64,000 nucleotides of DNA, from positions 692,815-756,814 of the forward strand of contig JABSRD010000001.1 of NCBI GenBank assembly GCA_013215285.1, given 5' to 3'. Each line of letters starts with the position of its first letter. Position 1 is the stretch's first letter. The position numbers and the translations under genes are program-made. Below, piece after piece: positions 29,110 to 38,645 of the stretch. The stretch comes from Candidatus Nitrosopumilus sp. GTDB taxonomy: Archaea > Thermoproteota > Nitrososphaeria > Nitrososphaerales > Nitrosopumilaceae. The notes beneath the pieces are model-generated. The model did no database searches, was not told where the DNA came from, and was given only the letters and a program-made list of their open reading frames with translations.

Positions 29110-30402
29110 TTAAATAATTTTTGAAATTTTTTCTAAAACATTCTTTGGAGTTTTACCAAAAACTATGATCATTGGTTCTTTTCCAAAATCTCCTTTGTGA
29201 TATACTATGTCCAAAACTTTAGTTGAATTTTTGATTGCACTATTAATCCCCCATTCTATTGTTGATTTTTTAAATTTAATTGATTTAGGTTCTTGATTTC
29301 TATCATAACTAGACACTAGTAATTTTGTTTTTTTAATTTTTAGAATAGTTTGATTTTGATATTTCAGATTTATTGCAGAACAAATTTGTGGGAATTTTTT
29401 ATTCATAATTAGTAATGCTGTTGCAACATGTTTTGATCCTCCATAAGCTAAATTACCTGCAACTGTTACTTTTTCTCCAGTTTTAACAATTCTTCCAGAA
29501 ATTGCTAGAATATCTTTTGTTGATTTTGGTTTTTGTTTGGAATATACAAAATTTGTTTGGCATTCTGGAATATTTTTATAAATATTTTTAATTTCAATAA
29601 ATTTACTTATTGCATGTGATAATTCCACATTGATATTATTTTGAATATCTGTGATGAGAATTCCTTTTCCTAGTCTTTTTGCATTTTTAATTGAATTATA
29701 GGTAAATTCTTTAGCAAATTTCACTGATTCTTTAATATTTTTTTTATTTGCAAGTGAAAAAATCATAGCTGCTGAATAATTACATCCACTCCCATGATTG
29801 ATTTTAGATATTTTATCACTTGAAATCTGATATTTGTTTTCTTTTTCTTGAATGAAATCTGTTATTTGGTCATTTTTTGTTTTAATTCCTGTGATTACAA
29901 CGTTTTTTGCTCCCATCTTTTGAATTATTTTTGCAATTTTTTCAGGCGTATTTTTTCCAACAATCTTAGTTTTTGATAAAATTTCAGCCTCAAATTTATT
30001 TGGCGTAATTACTGTTGCCAGTGGAATTAAAAATTTTTGGAAATCACTGATTGCTGATTTTTCTATTAGTATTCCGCCAGTAGTTGATTTGATTACAGGA
30101 TCAATAACTATTGGTATTCTTAATTTTTTTAATTTTTGATACAATGTTTTGATTATTTGTGAATTGTAAACCATTCCTATTTTTATTCCATCTATTTTAA
30201 AATCTGATATCACTGAATCTAATTGATTTCTTAGAATTTTTTGTGATACTGGCTCAATCATTCCAAAACTTGAAGTGTTTTGACTGGTAATTGCAGTTAT
30301 TACTGTTAGACAGTGGGCATTTAATGTTGTAAATGTTTTAACATCACTTTGAATTCCTGCACCTGAAGATGGATCAGATCCTCCAATTGAAAGTAAATTC
30401 AT
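29110..30402 (-). CDS. thiDN: ThiD-ThiN fusion: HMP(-P) kinase / thiamine-phosphate synthase
   Basis: GGSDPSSGAGIQSDVKTF, HGSGCNYSAA; C-terminal ThiN-like FVYSKQKPKSTKDILAISGRIVK...YGGSKHVATALL. Confidence 0.9.
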   Translation of the reverse strand: MNLLSIGGSDPSSGAGIQSDVKTFTTLNAHCLTVITAITSQNTSSFGMIEPVSQKILRNQLDSVISDFKIDGIKIGMVYNSQIIKTLYQKLKKLRIPIVIDPVIKSTTGGILIEKSAISDFQKFLIPLATVITPNKFEAEILSKTKIVGKNTPEKIAKIIQKMGAKNVVITGIKTKNDQITDFIQEKENKYQISSDKISKINHGSGCNYSAAMIFSLANKKNIKESVKFAKEFTYNSIKNAKRLGKGILITDIQNNINVELSHAISKFIEIKNIYKNIPECQTNFVYSKQKPKSTKDILAISGRIVKTGEKVTVAGNLAYGGSKHVATALLIMNKKFPQICSAINLKYQNQTILKIKKTKLLVSSYDRNQEPKSIKFKKSTIEWGINSAIKNSTKVLDIVYHKGDFGKEPMIIVFGKTPKNVLEKISKII

Positions 30403-30513
30403 GATATTTTCATGTTCTAAGTACTAATCTGCTTTTCCTTTAAACATCCATTGATGTGTATAGTTGAGTTTTTGTGATATCTATTTTATACTTTAACGAT
30501 TTGATTTATCATA

Positions 30514-30705
30514 GTGACTAAAATTCCATTGGTTGATGATTCGATACCTGAAGAATTGAAATGTACAACTTGTTTGTTACCTATGCAATACCAAACAAAA
30601 AAAGATGGAAAATTTTTATGGCAATGTTTCAAATGTGGAAAACAATATCTTGTATCTGAAAATGTTGATGAAACAATTGAAGAAAGATGGAGTCCACCTA
30701 GATGA
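30514..30705 (+). CDS. Small zinc-ribbon protein
   Basis: CTTCLLPMQ...WQCFKCGKQY. Confidence 0.65.
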   Translation: MTKIPLVDDSIPEELKCTTCLLPMQYQTKKDGKFLWQCFKCGKQYLVSENVDETIEERWSPPR

Positions 30706-30929
30706 CAAATATGACTGAAATGGAATCTCTAAAATCTGAAAATCAAAAACTTCGTAATTACATTTCACTAGTTTTAGCTGAGATTGAACTAGTGGAAAGA
30801 ATTAGTGAAATTAAACAAAATTTTGCAGACTCTGCTGATTCTGAACTCATAACTGTGCCTATTATGGATCGAATCTCTAAAATTAAATCTGAAAAAAGGC
30901 TTTTACAAGAAAATCTGAATCTAACTTAA
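30702..30929 (+). CDS. Small coiled-coil hypothetical protein
   Basis: Overlaps upstream ORF by 4 nt; heptad-rich. Confidence 0.5.
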   Translation: MTNMTEMESLKSENQKLRNYISLVLAEIELVERISEIKQNFADSADSELITVPIMDRISKIKSEKRLLQENLNLT

Positions 30930-30938
30930 TTTGCACTA

Positions 30939-31034
30939 TTATGATGCTTGAGTAACACACTCAAAAGAGCAAAATTCATCTTTAATACTGAAAAATTCCC
31001 TACCACAATGTATGCACTCTCTGATAGTTCTCAT
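30939..31034 (-). CDS. 31-aa zinc-finger-like micro-ORF (MRTIRECIHCGREFFSIKDEFCSFECVTQAS)
   Basis: Read directly on minus strand; C-x2-C-x11-C-x3-C; not in track owing to length. Confidence 0.55.
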   Translation of the reverse strand: MRTIRECIHCGREFFSIKDEFCSFECVTQAS

Positions 31035-31130
31035 ATTATCATATACAATTTATTCAATTTAAGACTGATCGATCTTCTTAATATACTCCCAAAAAATTAT
31101 TTTGTGATTATGATTTTTTCAACTTCGTGA

Positions 31131-32489
31131 TTGTTTAAATCAGGTGAAAACATAGTTTACTTTATGACCACTCAGATGACTTCTGCACGACGTGGAGTTG
31201 CTACTGATGAAATGAAACAAGTTGCAAAAGATGAAGATGTTACACTTGATTGGTTGATTCCAAAAATTGCACGTGGCTCAATTATAATTCCAAGTAATAA
31301 TATTCGACCACAAAAAATTCATAATGTAGGAATTGGCAAAGGTCTTAAAACTAAAGTAAATGTCAATATTGGAACTTCCACACTTAATGTAAATCTAGAT
31401 GAAGAAATTGAAAAAGCAAAGATTGCAGTAAAATATCATGCCGACACAATGATGGATCTTAGTGACGGTGGGGATGTTAAAAAAATAAGACAGACTCTTT
31501 TAGATGTTGCACCAATTACTTTTGGAACGGTTCCAATTTATGAAGCATACAATTACGGAGTTGAGGTTCACAAAAATCCTTTGAATCTTACTGAAGATGA
31601 TTACTTGAAAGCATTTGAAAATAATGTAAAAGATGGAGTTGATTATGTTACAGTCCATTGCGGAATTACTAAAGATATTGCAAAAAGGATTTTGAAAGTT
31701 CAGAGATATGGTGGTGTTGTAAGTAAAGGCGGAACAATTACTGCAGCCTGGATGTTAAAACATGATAAAGAAAATCCTTACATTACACATTATGATTATA
31801 TGCTAGAAATTGCCAAAAAGTATGATGTTACATTTAGCCTTGGTGATGCACTAAGACCTGGCTCAATTCTTGATTCTCATGATGAATTACAAGTTCAAGA
31901 AATGATCAATATTTCTCAATTAACAAAACGTGCACATGAACAAGATGTTCAAGTGATGGTGGAGGGCCCAGGCCATGTTCCATTAAATGAGGTTACAGCA
32001 AATGTTAGATTAGCTAAATCATTAATTGGCGATGTTCCATATTATGTTCTTGGTCCTTTGGTAACTGATGTTGCATCTGGACATGATCATATTGCAAGTG
32101 CAATTGGAGCTGCAATTTCAGCTAGTGAGGGTGTCGATCTTTTATGTTATCTAACTCCTTCTGAACACCTCGCTTTACCAAATGTTGATGAAGTAAAAGC
32201 AGGATTAATTGCATATAGAATTGCAGCACATGCAGGAGATCTTGTAAAAATTCGTGATAAGGCAATAAAATGGGATATGGCAATGACTGAAGCTCGACGT
32301 ACTTTGGATTGGGAAAAACAAATTGCATTATCTATTGATCCTGAAGAAGCAGCAAAAATTCATAGTCGAACTGGACAACATCCTGGAAATAATGTTCCAT
32401 GTACTATGTGTGGTGGTGCTTGTGTTTACATGATGTTACCTCAGCAAAAAAAATATGAAAAAGAAAATAACTTACAACAAGTTGAATAA
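31131..32489 (+). CDS. thiC: Phosphomethylpyrimidine synthase ThiC; start probably 31164
   Basis: DYVTVHCGI, VMVEGPGHVPLN, TMCGGACVYMM. Confidence 0.96.
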   Translation: MFKSGENIVYFMTTQMTSARRGVATDEMKQVAKDEDVTLDWLIPKIARGSIIIPSNNIRPQKIHNVGIGKGLKTKVNVNIGTSTLNVNLDEEIEKAKIAVKYHADTMMDLSDGGDVKKIRQTLLDVAPITFGTVPIYEAYNYGVEVHKNPLNLTEDDYLKAFENNVKDGVDYVTVHCGITKDIAKRILKVQRYGGVVSKGGTITAAWMLKHDKENPYITHYDYMLEIAKKYDVTFSLGDALRPGSILDSHDELQVQEMINISQLTKRAHEQDVQVMVEGPGHVPLNEVTANVRLAKSLIGDVPYYVLGPLVTDVASGHDHIASAIGAAISASEGVDLLCYLTPSEHLALPNVDEVKAGLIAYRIAAHAGDLVKIRDKAIKWDMAMTEARRTLDWEKQIALSIDPEEAAKIHSRTGQHPGNNVPCTMCGGACVYMMLPQQKKYEKENNLQQVE

Positions 32490-32876
32490 TACTTTTTGAA
32501 GACTAGGAACTATTTCATACTCTTCTAATTCATTTGAATTAATCCATTTGTATTCTGAATTTTCCCAATTAAGTTTGATTATTGGATTTTCTGTTTCAAA
32601 CAAGAATGGAAATATTTCCCACTCATGATTTTCATATTGAGGCGAATTAACCCTCATTTCTTTTGCAGCTTTTACAAGTATAATTTTATCATCTGTAATT
32701 CCAACTTCTTCAAAAATTTCAATTTTTGCTCTTTTTAGTGACTCTTCATTTTTTTCAATAATTCCACTAACTCCTGCCCATAACCCTTTCATTGATTTTA
32801 CTTTGTTGCTTCTTTTTAGAATTAATAATTTACCGTTAGATCTAATGAAGGATGTAACTATCTTCGTTGAGCGCAT
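32472..32876 (-). CDS. NUDIX hydrolase
   Basis: GVSGIIEKNEESLKRAKIEIFEEVGI (degenerate Nudix box). Confidence 0.85.
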   Translation of the reverse strand: MRSTKIVTSFIRSNGKLLILKRSNKVKSMKGLWAGVSGIIEKNEESLKRAKIEIFEEVGITDDKIILVKAAKEMRVNSPQYENHEWEIFPFLFETENPIIKLNWENSEYKWINSNELEEYEIVPSLQKVLFNLL

Positions 32877-32881
32877 GTCTG

Positions 32882-33736
32882 TTATTTTTCAATAACTTTT
32901 ACCATTTTTGCCAATTTTTTGTATGATTCATCTATGTCTGAATGTTTGGCAAGTCTTTCTTGACATTGTTTTATGTAATCAATAACCTCTTCTGTTTTTG
33001 ATTCTTGAACGGCAGTAAGCAATCTTCCTACGTCTTTCCACAATTCTTCTGCATATCTTCTAATCTCAGGATTTGAAATGATAGTTTCAATTAATTCTGG
33101 AGATTCTGTCATGATACTTTCTGCTAATGTTTTTTGAACCTTGAATGTACTTCCTGACATCTTTTCGGTTAATCCTGATTTTTCATCTTTTGAAATAATA
33201 TTTGCAAACACTAGATTCATCATATGAGTTAATCCTAAAATTACTGCTATTTTTTTATCATGCTCTATTGCATCAATTGTAACAAAATTTGCTCCTTCAA
33301 ATAACGATTTTACAACTGTTAATTCTTTTTTAGCATCTTTAATTGGAATTGAAATTATATTTTTACCTTTGATGTTCTTAATTCCTGGACCAAACATTGG
33401 GTGAATACAAATTGGATTTATTTTATCTGGCATTTTCATTAATGATGAAACCACTTTAGATTTTTGAGATGAAATTTCAATTAGATATGTGCCTCTTTTC
33501 ATTTCTTTTGCAATTAATCTAATAATTTCTGGTGTTCTTCTTGTAGGAGTACATAAAACTACATAATCTGCTTTTAGAATTGCTCCAACTAGAGAGTCTG
33601 ACACAATGATTCCTTTACCTGTAACCTTGTTTTCTGAATCATGTCCAGTTACTTCAAAATCTTTTTCTGCAAAATAACTTGTAAACCATTGTCCCATTTG
33701 ACCTCCGGCACCAATAACTGTAATTTTCTTCTTCAC
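32882..33736 (-). CDS. tyrA: Prephenate dehydrogenase
   Basis: VIGAGGQMGQWFTSYFAEKDFEVTGHD, ICIHPMFGPGIKNIKGKNII. Confidence 0.92.
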   Translation of the reverse strand: MKKKITVIGAGGQMGQWFTSYFAEKDFEVTGHDSENKVTGKGIIVSDSLVGAILKADYVVLCTPTRRTPEIIRLIAKEMKRGTYLIEISSQKSKVVSSLMKMPDKINPICIHPMFGPGIKNIKGKNIISIPIKDAKKELTVVKSLFEGANFVTIDAIEHDKKIAVILGLTHMMNLVFANIISKDEKSGLTEKMSGSTFKVQKTLAESIMTESPELIETIISNPEIRRYAEELWKDVGRLLTAVQESKTEEVIDYIKQCQERLAKHSDIDESYKKLAKMVKVIEK

Positions 33737-35103
33737 TGCTTCTCACTCATGATGTTACCTAGTATATTCATTCCCTCAATCAGTGTTTTTTCATCCTGAC
33801 ACGCAGAAATCCTAATGAAATTTTTATAATTACCAAATCCTTCCCCTGGTGCTATTGCTAAACCTCTTTCAAGTGTACTATTGGCAAATTGAACCCCATC
33901 AAATCCTTCTTTATTTACACGTGCAAAAATGTACATTGCTCCATCTGGAATTTCAAAATCTAATCCAATTTCTTTCACTTTTTCTGCCAATATGTTTAGT
34001 CTGTTTTGTACTGTATTAGTATTATTGGACGTATCTGCTTCAAGTGCTTTCATGGCAACATATTGTATGGGTTCAGACACACTTGTTAGACACAATGCCT
34101 CTAATTTTGCCATTTTTTCAATAATTTTTGTATTAGCTATTCCATAACCTATCCTAAACCCTGTCATGGCATGAGATTTTGAAAATGATTGGGTAACAAT
34201 ACTTTTTTCATAATTATAACTTAGAATACTTTTCCAATCCTTTTTTGCATATTGGGAATAGATTTCATCACTTAACACATAGAGATTATTTTTCCTAGCT
34301 AGTTCAATGATGTTATCTTGTAATTTTTCGGGAAGAATTTTCCCTGTTGGATTGTTTGGATAGTTTAGTACAATCATTTTTGTGTTTGAATTAATTACAT
34401 TCTCTATTTGTTGTAATGATGGTTCCCATTTTTCTTCTAGAGTTGTATTGATAGTTCTAACTTTGATTCCTGCATTTAGCGCACAATCTTTGTATGCAGG
34501 CCATGCAGGTTCTATCACTATCATCTCATCTCCTGGATTCAAAAGTGTAGTAATTGCAGTAAAAATTGAAAATCTTGCACCTGGACTAACTATGATATTT
34601 TCTTGTGTGATGTTTACGTTAAATTTTTTTGAAACATATTTTACAAGTGCTTCTCTAAATGCTGGTACTCCTTTTACTTGACCGTACTTTAGAAATCCTT
34701 TATCAAATACCTCTTCTAATGCATCTTTCACAATTTGTGGGGGTAAAAAGTCAGGTTCTCCAACTTCCATGTGGATTATTTTTTCCCCTTGTTGTTCAAG
34801 TGATTTTGCTTTTAAGAAAATTGATAGATGTGTTTGTTTAATTGCTGATTGAACTTTTACTGATTCATTTAGTAAAAAATTTAAAAATTTTGTTGCAATT
34901 GATTCATCTAGTCCAATACTATTTCCTAATGAAATTACCTTATTTCGTAGATTATCCTCACGTGATTCATCAGTAATACCTTTACCGATATTTTTCTTCA
35001 CTTCTCCTATCTCTCTTGCAATATCTGTCCTGGTTTTTAGTAACTTTATCATCTCTAAAGTTACCTCATCCATTTTATTTCGGAGATTATTGATATCTGA
35101 CAT
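33733..35103 (-). CDS. Chorismate mutase - class I/II aminotransferase fusion
   Basis: N-terminal AroQ-like LRNKMDEVTLEMIKLLKTRTDIAREIGEVKK; C-terminal PLP aminotransferase LNYPNNPTGKILP, SQSFSKSHAMTGFRIGY. Confidence 0.92.
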   Translation of the reverse strand: MSDINNLRNKMDEVTLEMIKLLKTRTDIAREIGEVKKNIGKGITDESREDNLRNKVISLGNSIGLDESIATKFLNFLLNESVKVQSAIKQTHLSIFLKAKSLEQQGEKIIHMEVGEPDFLPPQIVKDALEEVFDKGFLKYGQVKGVPAFREALVKYVSKKFNVNITQENIIVSPGARFSIFTAITTLLNPGDEMIVIEPAWPAYKDCALNAGIKVRTINTTLEEKWEPSLQQIENVINSNTKMIVLNYPNNPTGKILPEKLQDNIIELARKNNLYVLSDEIYSQYAKKDWKSILSYNYEKSIVTQSFSKSHAMTGFRIGYGIANTKIIEKMAKLEALCLTSVSEPIQYVAMKALEADTSNNTNTVQNRLNILAEKVKEIGLDFEIPDGAMYIFARVNKEGFDGVQFANSTLERGLAIAPGEGFGNYKNFIRISACQDEKTLIEGMNILGNIMSEKQ

Positions 35104-35104
35104 C

Positions 35105-36202
35105 TTACAAAGTGGGTTTAATTGCTCCTGCCAGGAGTGCGTGATCTGCTATGGTCAAGGCTACAAGTGAATCTACTACTGGTGGTGCTCTTGGCACTAC
35201 ACATGGATCGTGTCTTCCCTTAACTTGAAGAATTGTCTCTTTTTTTGTTTTAATATCAACTGTACTTTGTTTTTGTGCAATTGATGATGCTGGTTTGAAT
35301 GCAATTCTCATAGTGATTGGCATTCCATTTGAAATCCCTCCAAGAATACCTCCAGAATTATTTGTTTTTGTAATTATTTTTCCTTTCTTAACTGTATACA
35401 AGTCATTATTTTCAGAACCAAAAAGTTCTGATCCTCTAAACCCTGAACCAAATTCAACACCCTTTACAGATGGAATAGAAAAAATTGCTTTACTCAAATC
35501 TGATTCCAATGAGCCAAAAATTGGTTCTCCTAAACCAACTGGAATATTTGTTGTAACTGATTCAATAATCCCGCCAAGAGAATCTCCTTTCTTTTTAGCA
35601 TCTAAAATACTTGCCCTCATCATTTTTGCAGTATTATTTTCAGGACATCTAACTTCATTTTTGTAAATTGAATTAATCATTTTATCATTGAATTCACTTT
35701 TCATCTTTATTTTTCCAATTTGTGATGTAAATGAATGTGTTTCAATTCCTAATGTAACTTTGAGTAATTTCCTAGCAATAGCTCCGCCCATGACATGAGT
35801 TGCAGTTAATCTTCCTGAGAATCTACCTCCACCTCTATAATCATTATAGTGATTGTATTTTACCATGGCTGGATAATCTGAATGACCTGGTCTTAGTTTT
35901 GTTTTCAAATTTTCATAATCTTTTGATTTTTGATCACTATTACAAATCACCATTGTTATTGGAGCACCTGTGGTATATCCTCTAAATACTCCTGAAATAA
36001 TTTCTACGATATCCCCTTCTTTTCTTTGTGTTGAGATGATATTTTGACCTGGTCTTCTTTGATTCAGCATTACTTGGATATCTTTTTCATCAATTTCTAA
36101 TCCTGCAGGACATCCATCTAACACTGTACCAATTGATTTTCCATGACTTTCACCAAAACTTGTTAAAACAAGACGCTGACCAATAGAACTTCCCGGCAAC
36201 AT
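35105..36202 (-). CDS. aroC: Chorismate synthase
   Basis: GESHGKSIGTVLDGCPAGL, RPGHSDYPAMVKYNHYNDYRGGGRFSGRLTA. Confidence 0.96.
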   Translation of the reverse strand: MLPGSSIGQRLVLTSFGESHGKSIGTVLDGCPAGLEIDEKDIQVMLNQRRPGQNIISTQRKEGDIVEIISGVFRGYTTGAPITMVICNSDQKSKDYENLKTKLRPGHSDYPAMVKYNHYNDYRGGGRFSGRLTATHVMGGAIARKLLKVTLGIETHSFTSQIGKIKMKSEFNDKMINSIYKNEVRCPENNTAKMMRASILDAKKKGDSLGGIIESVTTNIPVGLGEPIFGSLESDLSKAIFSIPSVKGVEFGSGFRGSELFGSENNDLYTVKKGKIITKTNNSGGILGGISNGMPITMRIAFKPASSIAQKQSTVDIKTKKETILQVKGRHDPCVVPRAPPVVDSLVALTIADHALLAGAIKPTL

Positions 36203-36380
36203 ACTATCAAAGTTAAACGATGTTTATAATTCCTCATTCTGTTTTTTTAAGCTCTTATTGTGGTTTCAATTAATTCTCAATAGTTAATTACGTATGATTG
36301 AAAATTATAATATTATTGATAATTATATGAAATAATTATAATATAATATTAAATATCATAATATTATATATTATATATGA

Positions 36381-36500
36381 ATAAAAGCGCAAATTTTAAC
36401 CCATAATTTGCGCAGCTCTGCGAAAATGACATGTTATCAACGCAAAAGCGTTGTGGGTGAGGAGAATGCTTTTCACTCTATACAGGGTCGCGCCTTTTAT
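36381..36500. promoter_or_regulatory. Multi-hairpin intergenic element between aroA and aroC; includes a minus-strand terminator-like hairpin
   Basis: GCGCAAATT (36387-36395)/AATTTGCGC (36405-36413), followed on minus strand by TTTTATT; CAACGC/GCGTTG (36438-36443/36448-36453) with AAAA loop; GGGTGA/TCACTC (36455-36460/36473-36478); outer ATAAAAGCGC...GCGCCTTTTAT. Confidence 0.5.
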
Positions 36501-36529
36501 CACATTAGTTGATTTTTTTAAAAATTATT

Positions 36530-37798
36530 TTACTGAACTATAATTTTTGCACCAAGGCGATTCATTTCTTCTATAAAATTCGGATATGACACTTTGACTG
36601 ATTCAGGATCTGTAACAGTACAATTTCCAATATACATTCCAGCTATACAAAATGCCATGAATAATCTATGATCATTTTCAGAATTTAATTTAGCACTAGT
36701 CAAATTTTCTGATGATTCTAAAATTAATCCATCTTCTTTCTCTTCAACTTTAATTCCAAGTTTTACAAGTTCTCTTGAGATAATTGCAATTCTATCTGTT
36801 TCTTTTAGTCTTGCATGTTTTACATTTACTATTTCAATTGGACTAGATGTGTTTAATGATAATATTGCAAGTGGTGGAAGAATGTCTGGCGAATTACTCA
36901 AATCAAATTTTCCACCCTTTAATTTTTCAGGAGATTTTATTTTAATTTCATCATCATTAATAATCACCGTTACCCCCATCTGTTCTAAAATATCTATGAA
37001 AACTTCATCACCTTGTGGCAAGTCTCCCATACTACCTTTGATTATAACTTCTTCTCCATTAAGTACTGCAGCTGATAAAAGTAATGCAAGACTTGAAAAA
37101 TCAATTGGGATTGTAAATGTAGTATTTTTATAGATTTGTGGTGTTATGTTGTATCTTTTGTATGGGATTAATGTTTGAACAGTTACTCCAAATTTTCTCA
37201 TGGTAGCAATTGTTGCATCAAGATATGGTTTTGAAACTAAATTTCCCTCTATTGTTATATTGATACCGTTATTTGTTAATGGTGCACTAATTAATAACGC
37301 TGAAACAAATTGACTAGAAAAATTTCCCGGAATTGTTACATCTCCCCCTAAAATTTTTCCTTTGATTTTGATTGGTGGCTTTCCGTCTGTGGAACTACAT
37401 TGTGCCCCTATACTTGATAGTGCATCTAAAAGTGGTTTCATAGGTCTTTTCTGTAAACTAGAATCTCCAGTGAGTGTAATCTCTTGAGAAAATAAACTGG
37501 CAATACCTGATGCAATTCTAATCGTTGTTCCAGAATTTTCTGTATTAATTTCAGGTACATTAGTACCTAATTTTATTGGATTTTTGACAATAATTGACAA
37601 ACCTTTGATTTCTATTTCAGCTCCAAATTTTTTACAAGCCTCAATAGTTGCAAAAGTATCTGCTGATAATAACACATTATCCACTTTACTATTATTTCCA
37701 GCAAGAGATGCAAGAAAGATTGCTCTATGTGTATAACTTTTGTTTGGAGGACAAACTACTTGCCCTGAAATCTTTGATTTTTCAACTTTACAACTCAT
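36530..37798 (-). CDS. aroA: 3-phosphoshikimate 1-carboxyvinyltransferase (EPSP synthase)
   Basis: PPNKSYTHRAIFLASLAG, NSGTTIRIASG, RPMKPLLDAL, KETDRIAIISREL. Confidence 0.96.
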   Translation of the reverse strand: MSCKVEKSKISGQVVCPPNKSYTHRAIFLASLAGNNSKVDNVLLSADTFATIEACKKFGAEIEIKGLSIIVKNPIKLGTNVPEINTENSGTTIRIASGIASLFSQEITLTGDSSLQKRPMKPLLDALSSIGAQCSSTDGKPPIKIKGKILGGDVTIPGNFSSQFVSALLISAPLTNNGINITIEGNLVSKPYLDATIATMRKFGVTVQTLIPYKRYNITPQIYKNTTFTIPIDFSSLALLLSAAVLNGEEVIIKGSMGDLPQGDEVFIDILEQMGVTVIINDDEIKIKSPEKLKGGKFDLSNSPDILPPLAILSLNTSSPIEIVNVKHARLKETDRIAIISRELVKLGIKVEEKEDGLILESSENLTSAKLNSENDHRLFMAFCIAGMYIGNCTVTDPESVKVSYPNFIEEMNRLGAKIIVQ

Positions 37799-38645
37799 GT
37801 ACTTCGGCCTTCTTGTTGTTGATTTTTGAAATAATTATATTTCCTTCTAATGTCGCAAATACTTTTTTTATATTTGCTTCATTCTCTTTTTTTGTTATTG
37901 CTGCAATAGCTGGACCATTCCCAGAAACTGATGCACCAAGTGCGCCTTTTTCAATTAAAGTTGTAATGATTTTAGAATCTGAATTTAGAATTGATGCTGT
38001 TGCTAATCCATTAATTATCATTGCTTCCCAATAACTTTCTTTTCTTGCTAATTCCCACGCATTATCAAATATTGCTGAGAGAACCTTCAGATTTTTTAGA
38101 TTTCCTCTTTTTCTATTTTTTGGGATAAAAATTACTGCGATTAAATTAGTTGGAGCTTTTTGGAACTGGATTCGTTTTCGCTTTGCATTGTCTGTAACAT
38201 TAAATCCACCATAGTAACATGAACATGCATCATCATATGCACCTGTAATGCTTACTCTTGATTCAATTGATGCTTCAACCCCTGCTAGTAAAATTTGCTG
38301 ATCTGTAAATTTTGGTTTGAAAATCTTTGCACATGCTAATACTACTGCAGATGAAATTGCACTAGAACTTTTGAGCCCATACCCTGTTGGAATTTCAGAA
38401 TCAAGTGTAATTGTAATTTTGTTTTTCTCCAAATCTTTTTTTGAAATAACTTTCTCGACTGTTTTGTTGATTAATCGTGAACTAATACTCTTATTTTTAG
38501 ACTGTATTGTAATTCCCTTACCTGGACTAGTTTCAACTATTGCCTCAACTTTTAGTGATATTCCTAAAGTTGCACCTTTTTGATTGGCAATTGCATTTAC
38601 TAGAGAAATTGCCCCATGGACTGTAGCCTTTGCTTTTGCCATCAA
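37788..38645 (-). CDS. aroK: Archaeal GHMP-type shikimate kinase
   Basis: PTGYGLKSSSAISSAVVLAC, GAYDDACSCYYGG, GASVSGNGPAIAAI. Confidence 0.93.
   Translation of the reverse strand: MMAKAKATVHGAISLVNAIANQKGATLGISLKVEAIVETSPGKGITIQSKNKSISSRLINKTVEKVISKKDLEKNKITITLDSEIPTGYGLKSSSAISSAVVLACAKIFKPKFTDQQILLAGVEASIESRVSITGAYDDACSCYYGGFNVTDNAKRKRIQFQKAPTNLIAVIFIPKNRKRGNLKNLKVLSAIFDNAWELARKESYWEAMIINGLATASILNSDSKIITTLIEKGALGASVSGNGPAIAAITKKENEANIKKVFATLEGNIIISKINNKKAEVHEL

Noticed and set aside
31090-31170. TPP riboswitch upstream of thiC
   Set aside because: No CUGAGA core or recognisable aptamer architecture in the short leader.
36381-36500. SRP RNA, RNase P RNA or replication origin as identity of the hairpin element
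   Set aside because: No conserved SRP Alu/S-domain or RNase P core motifs, no origin-recognition-box repeats and no orc1/cdc6 gene nearby; left as an unexplained regulatory/structured element.
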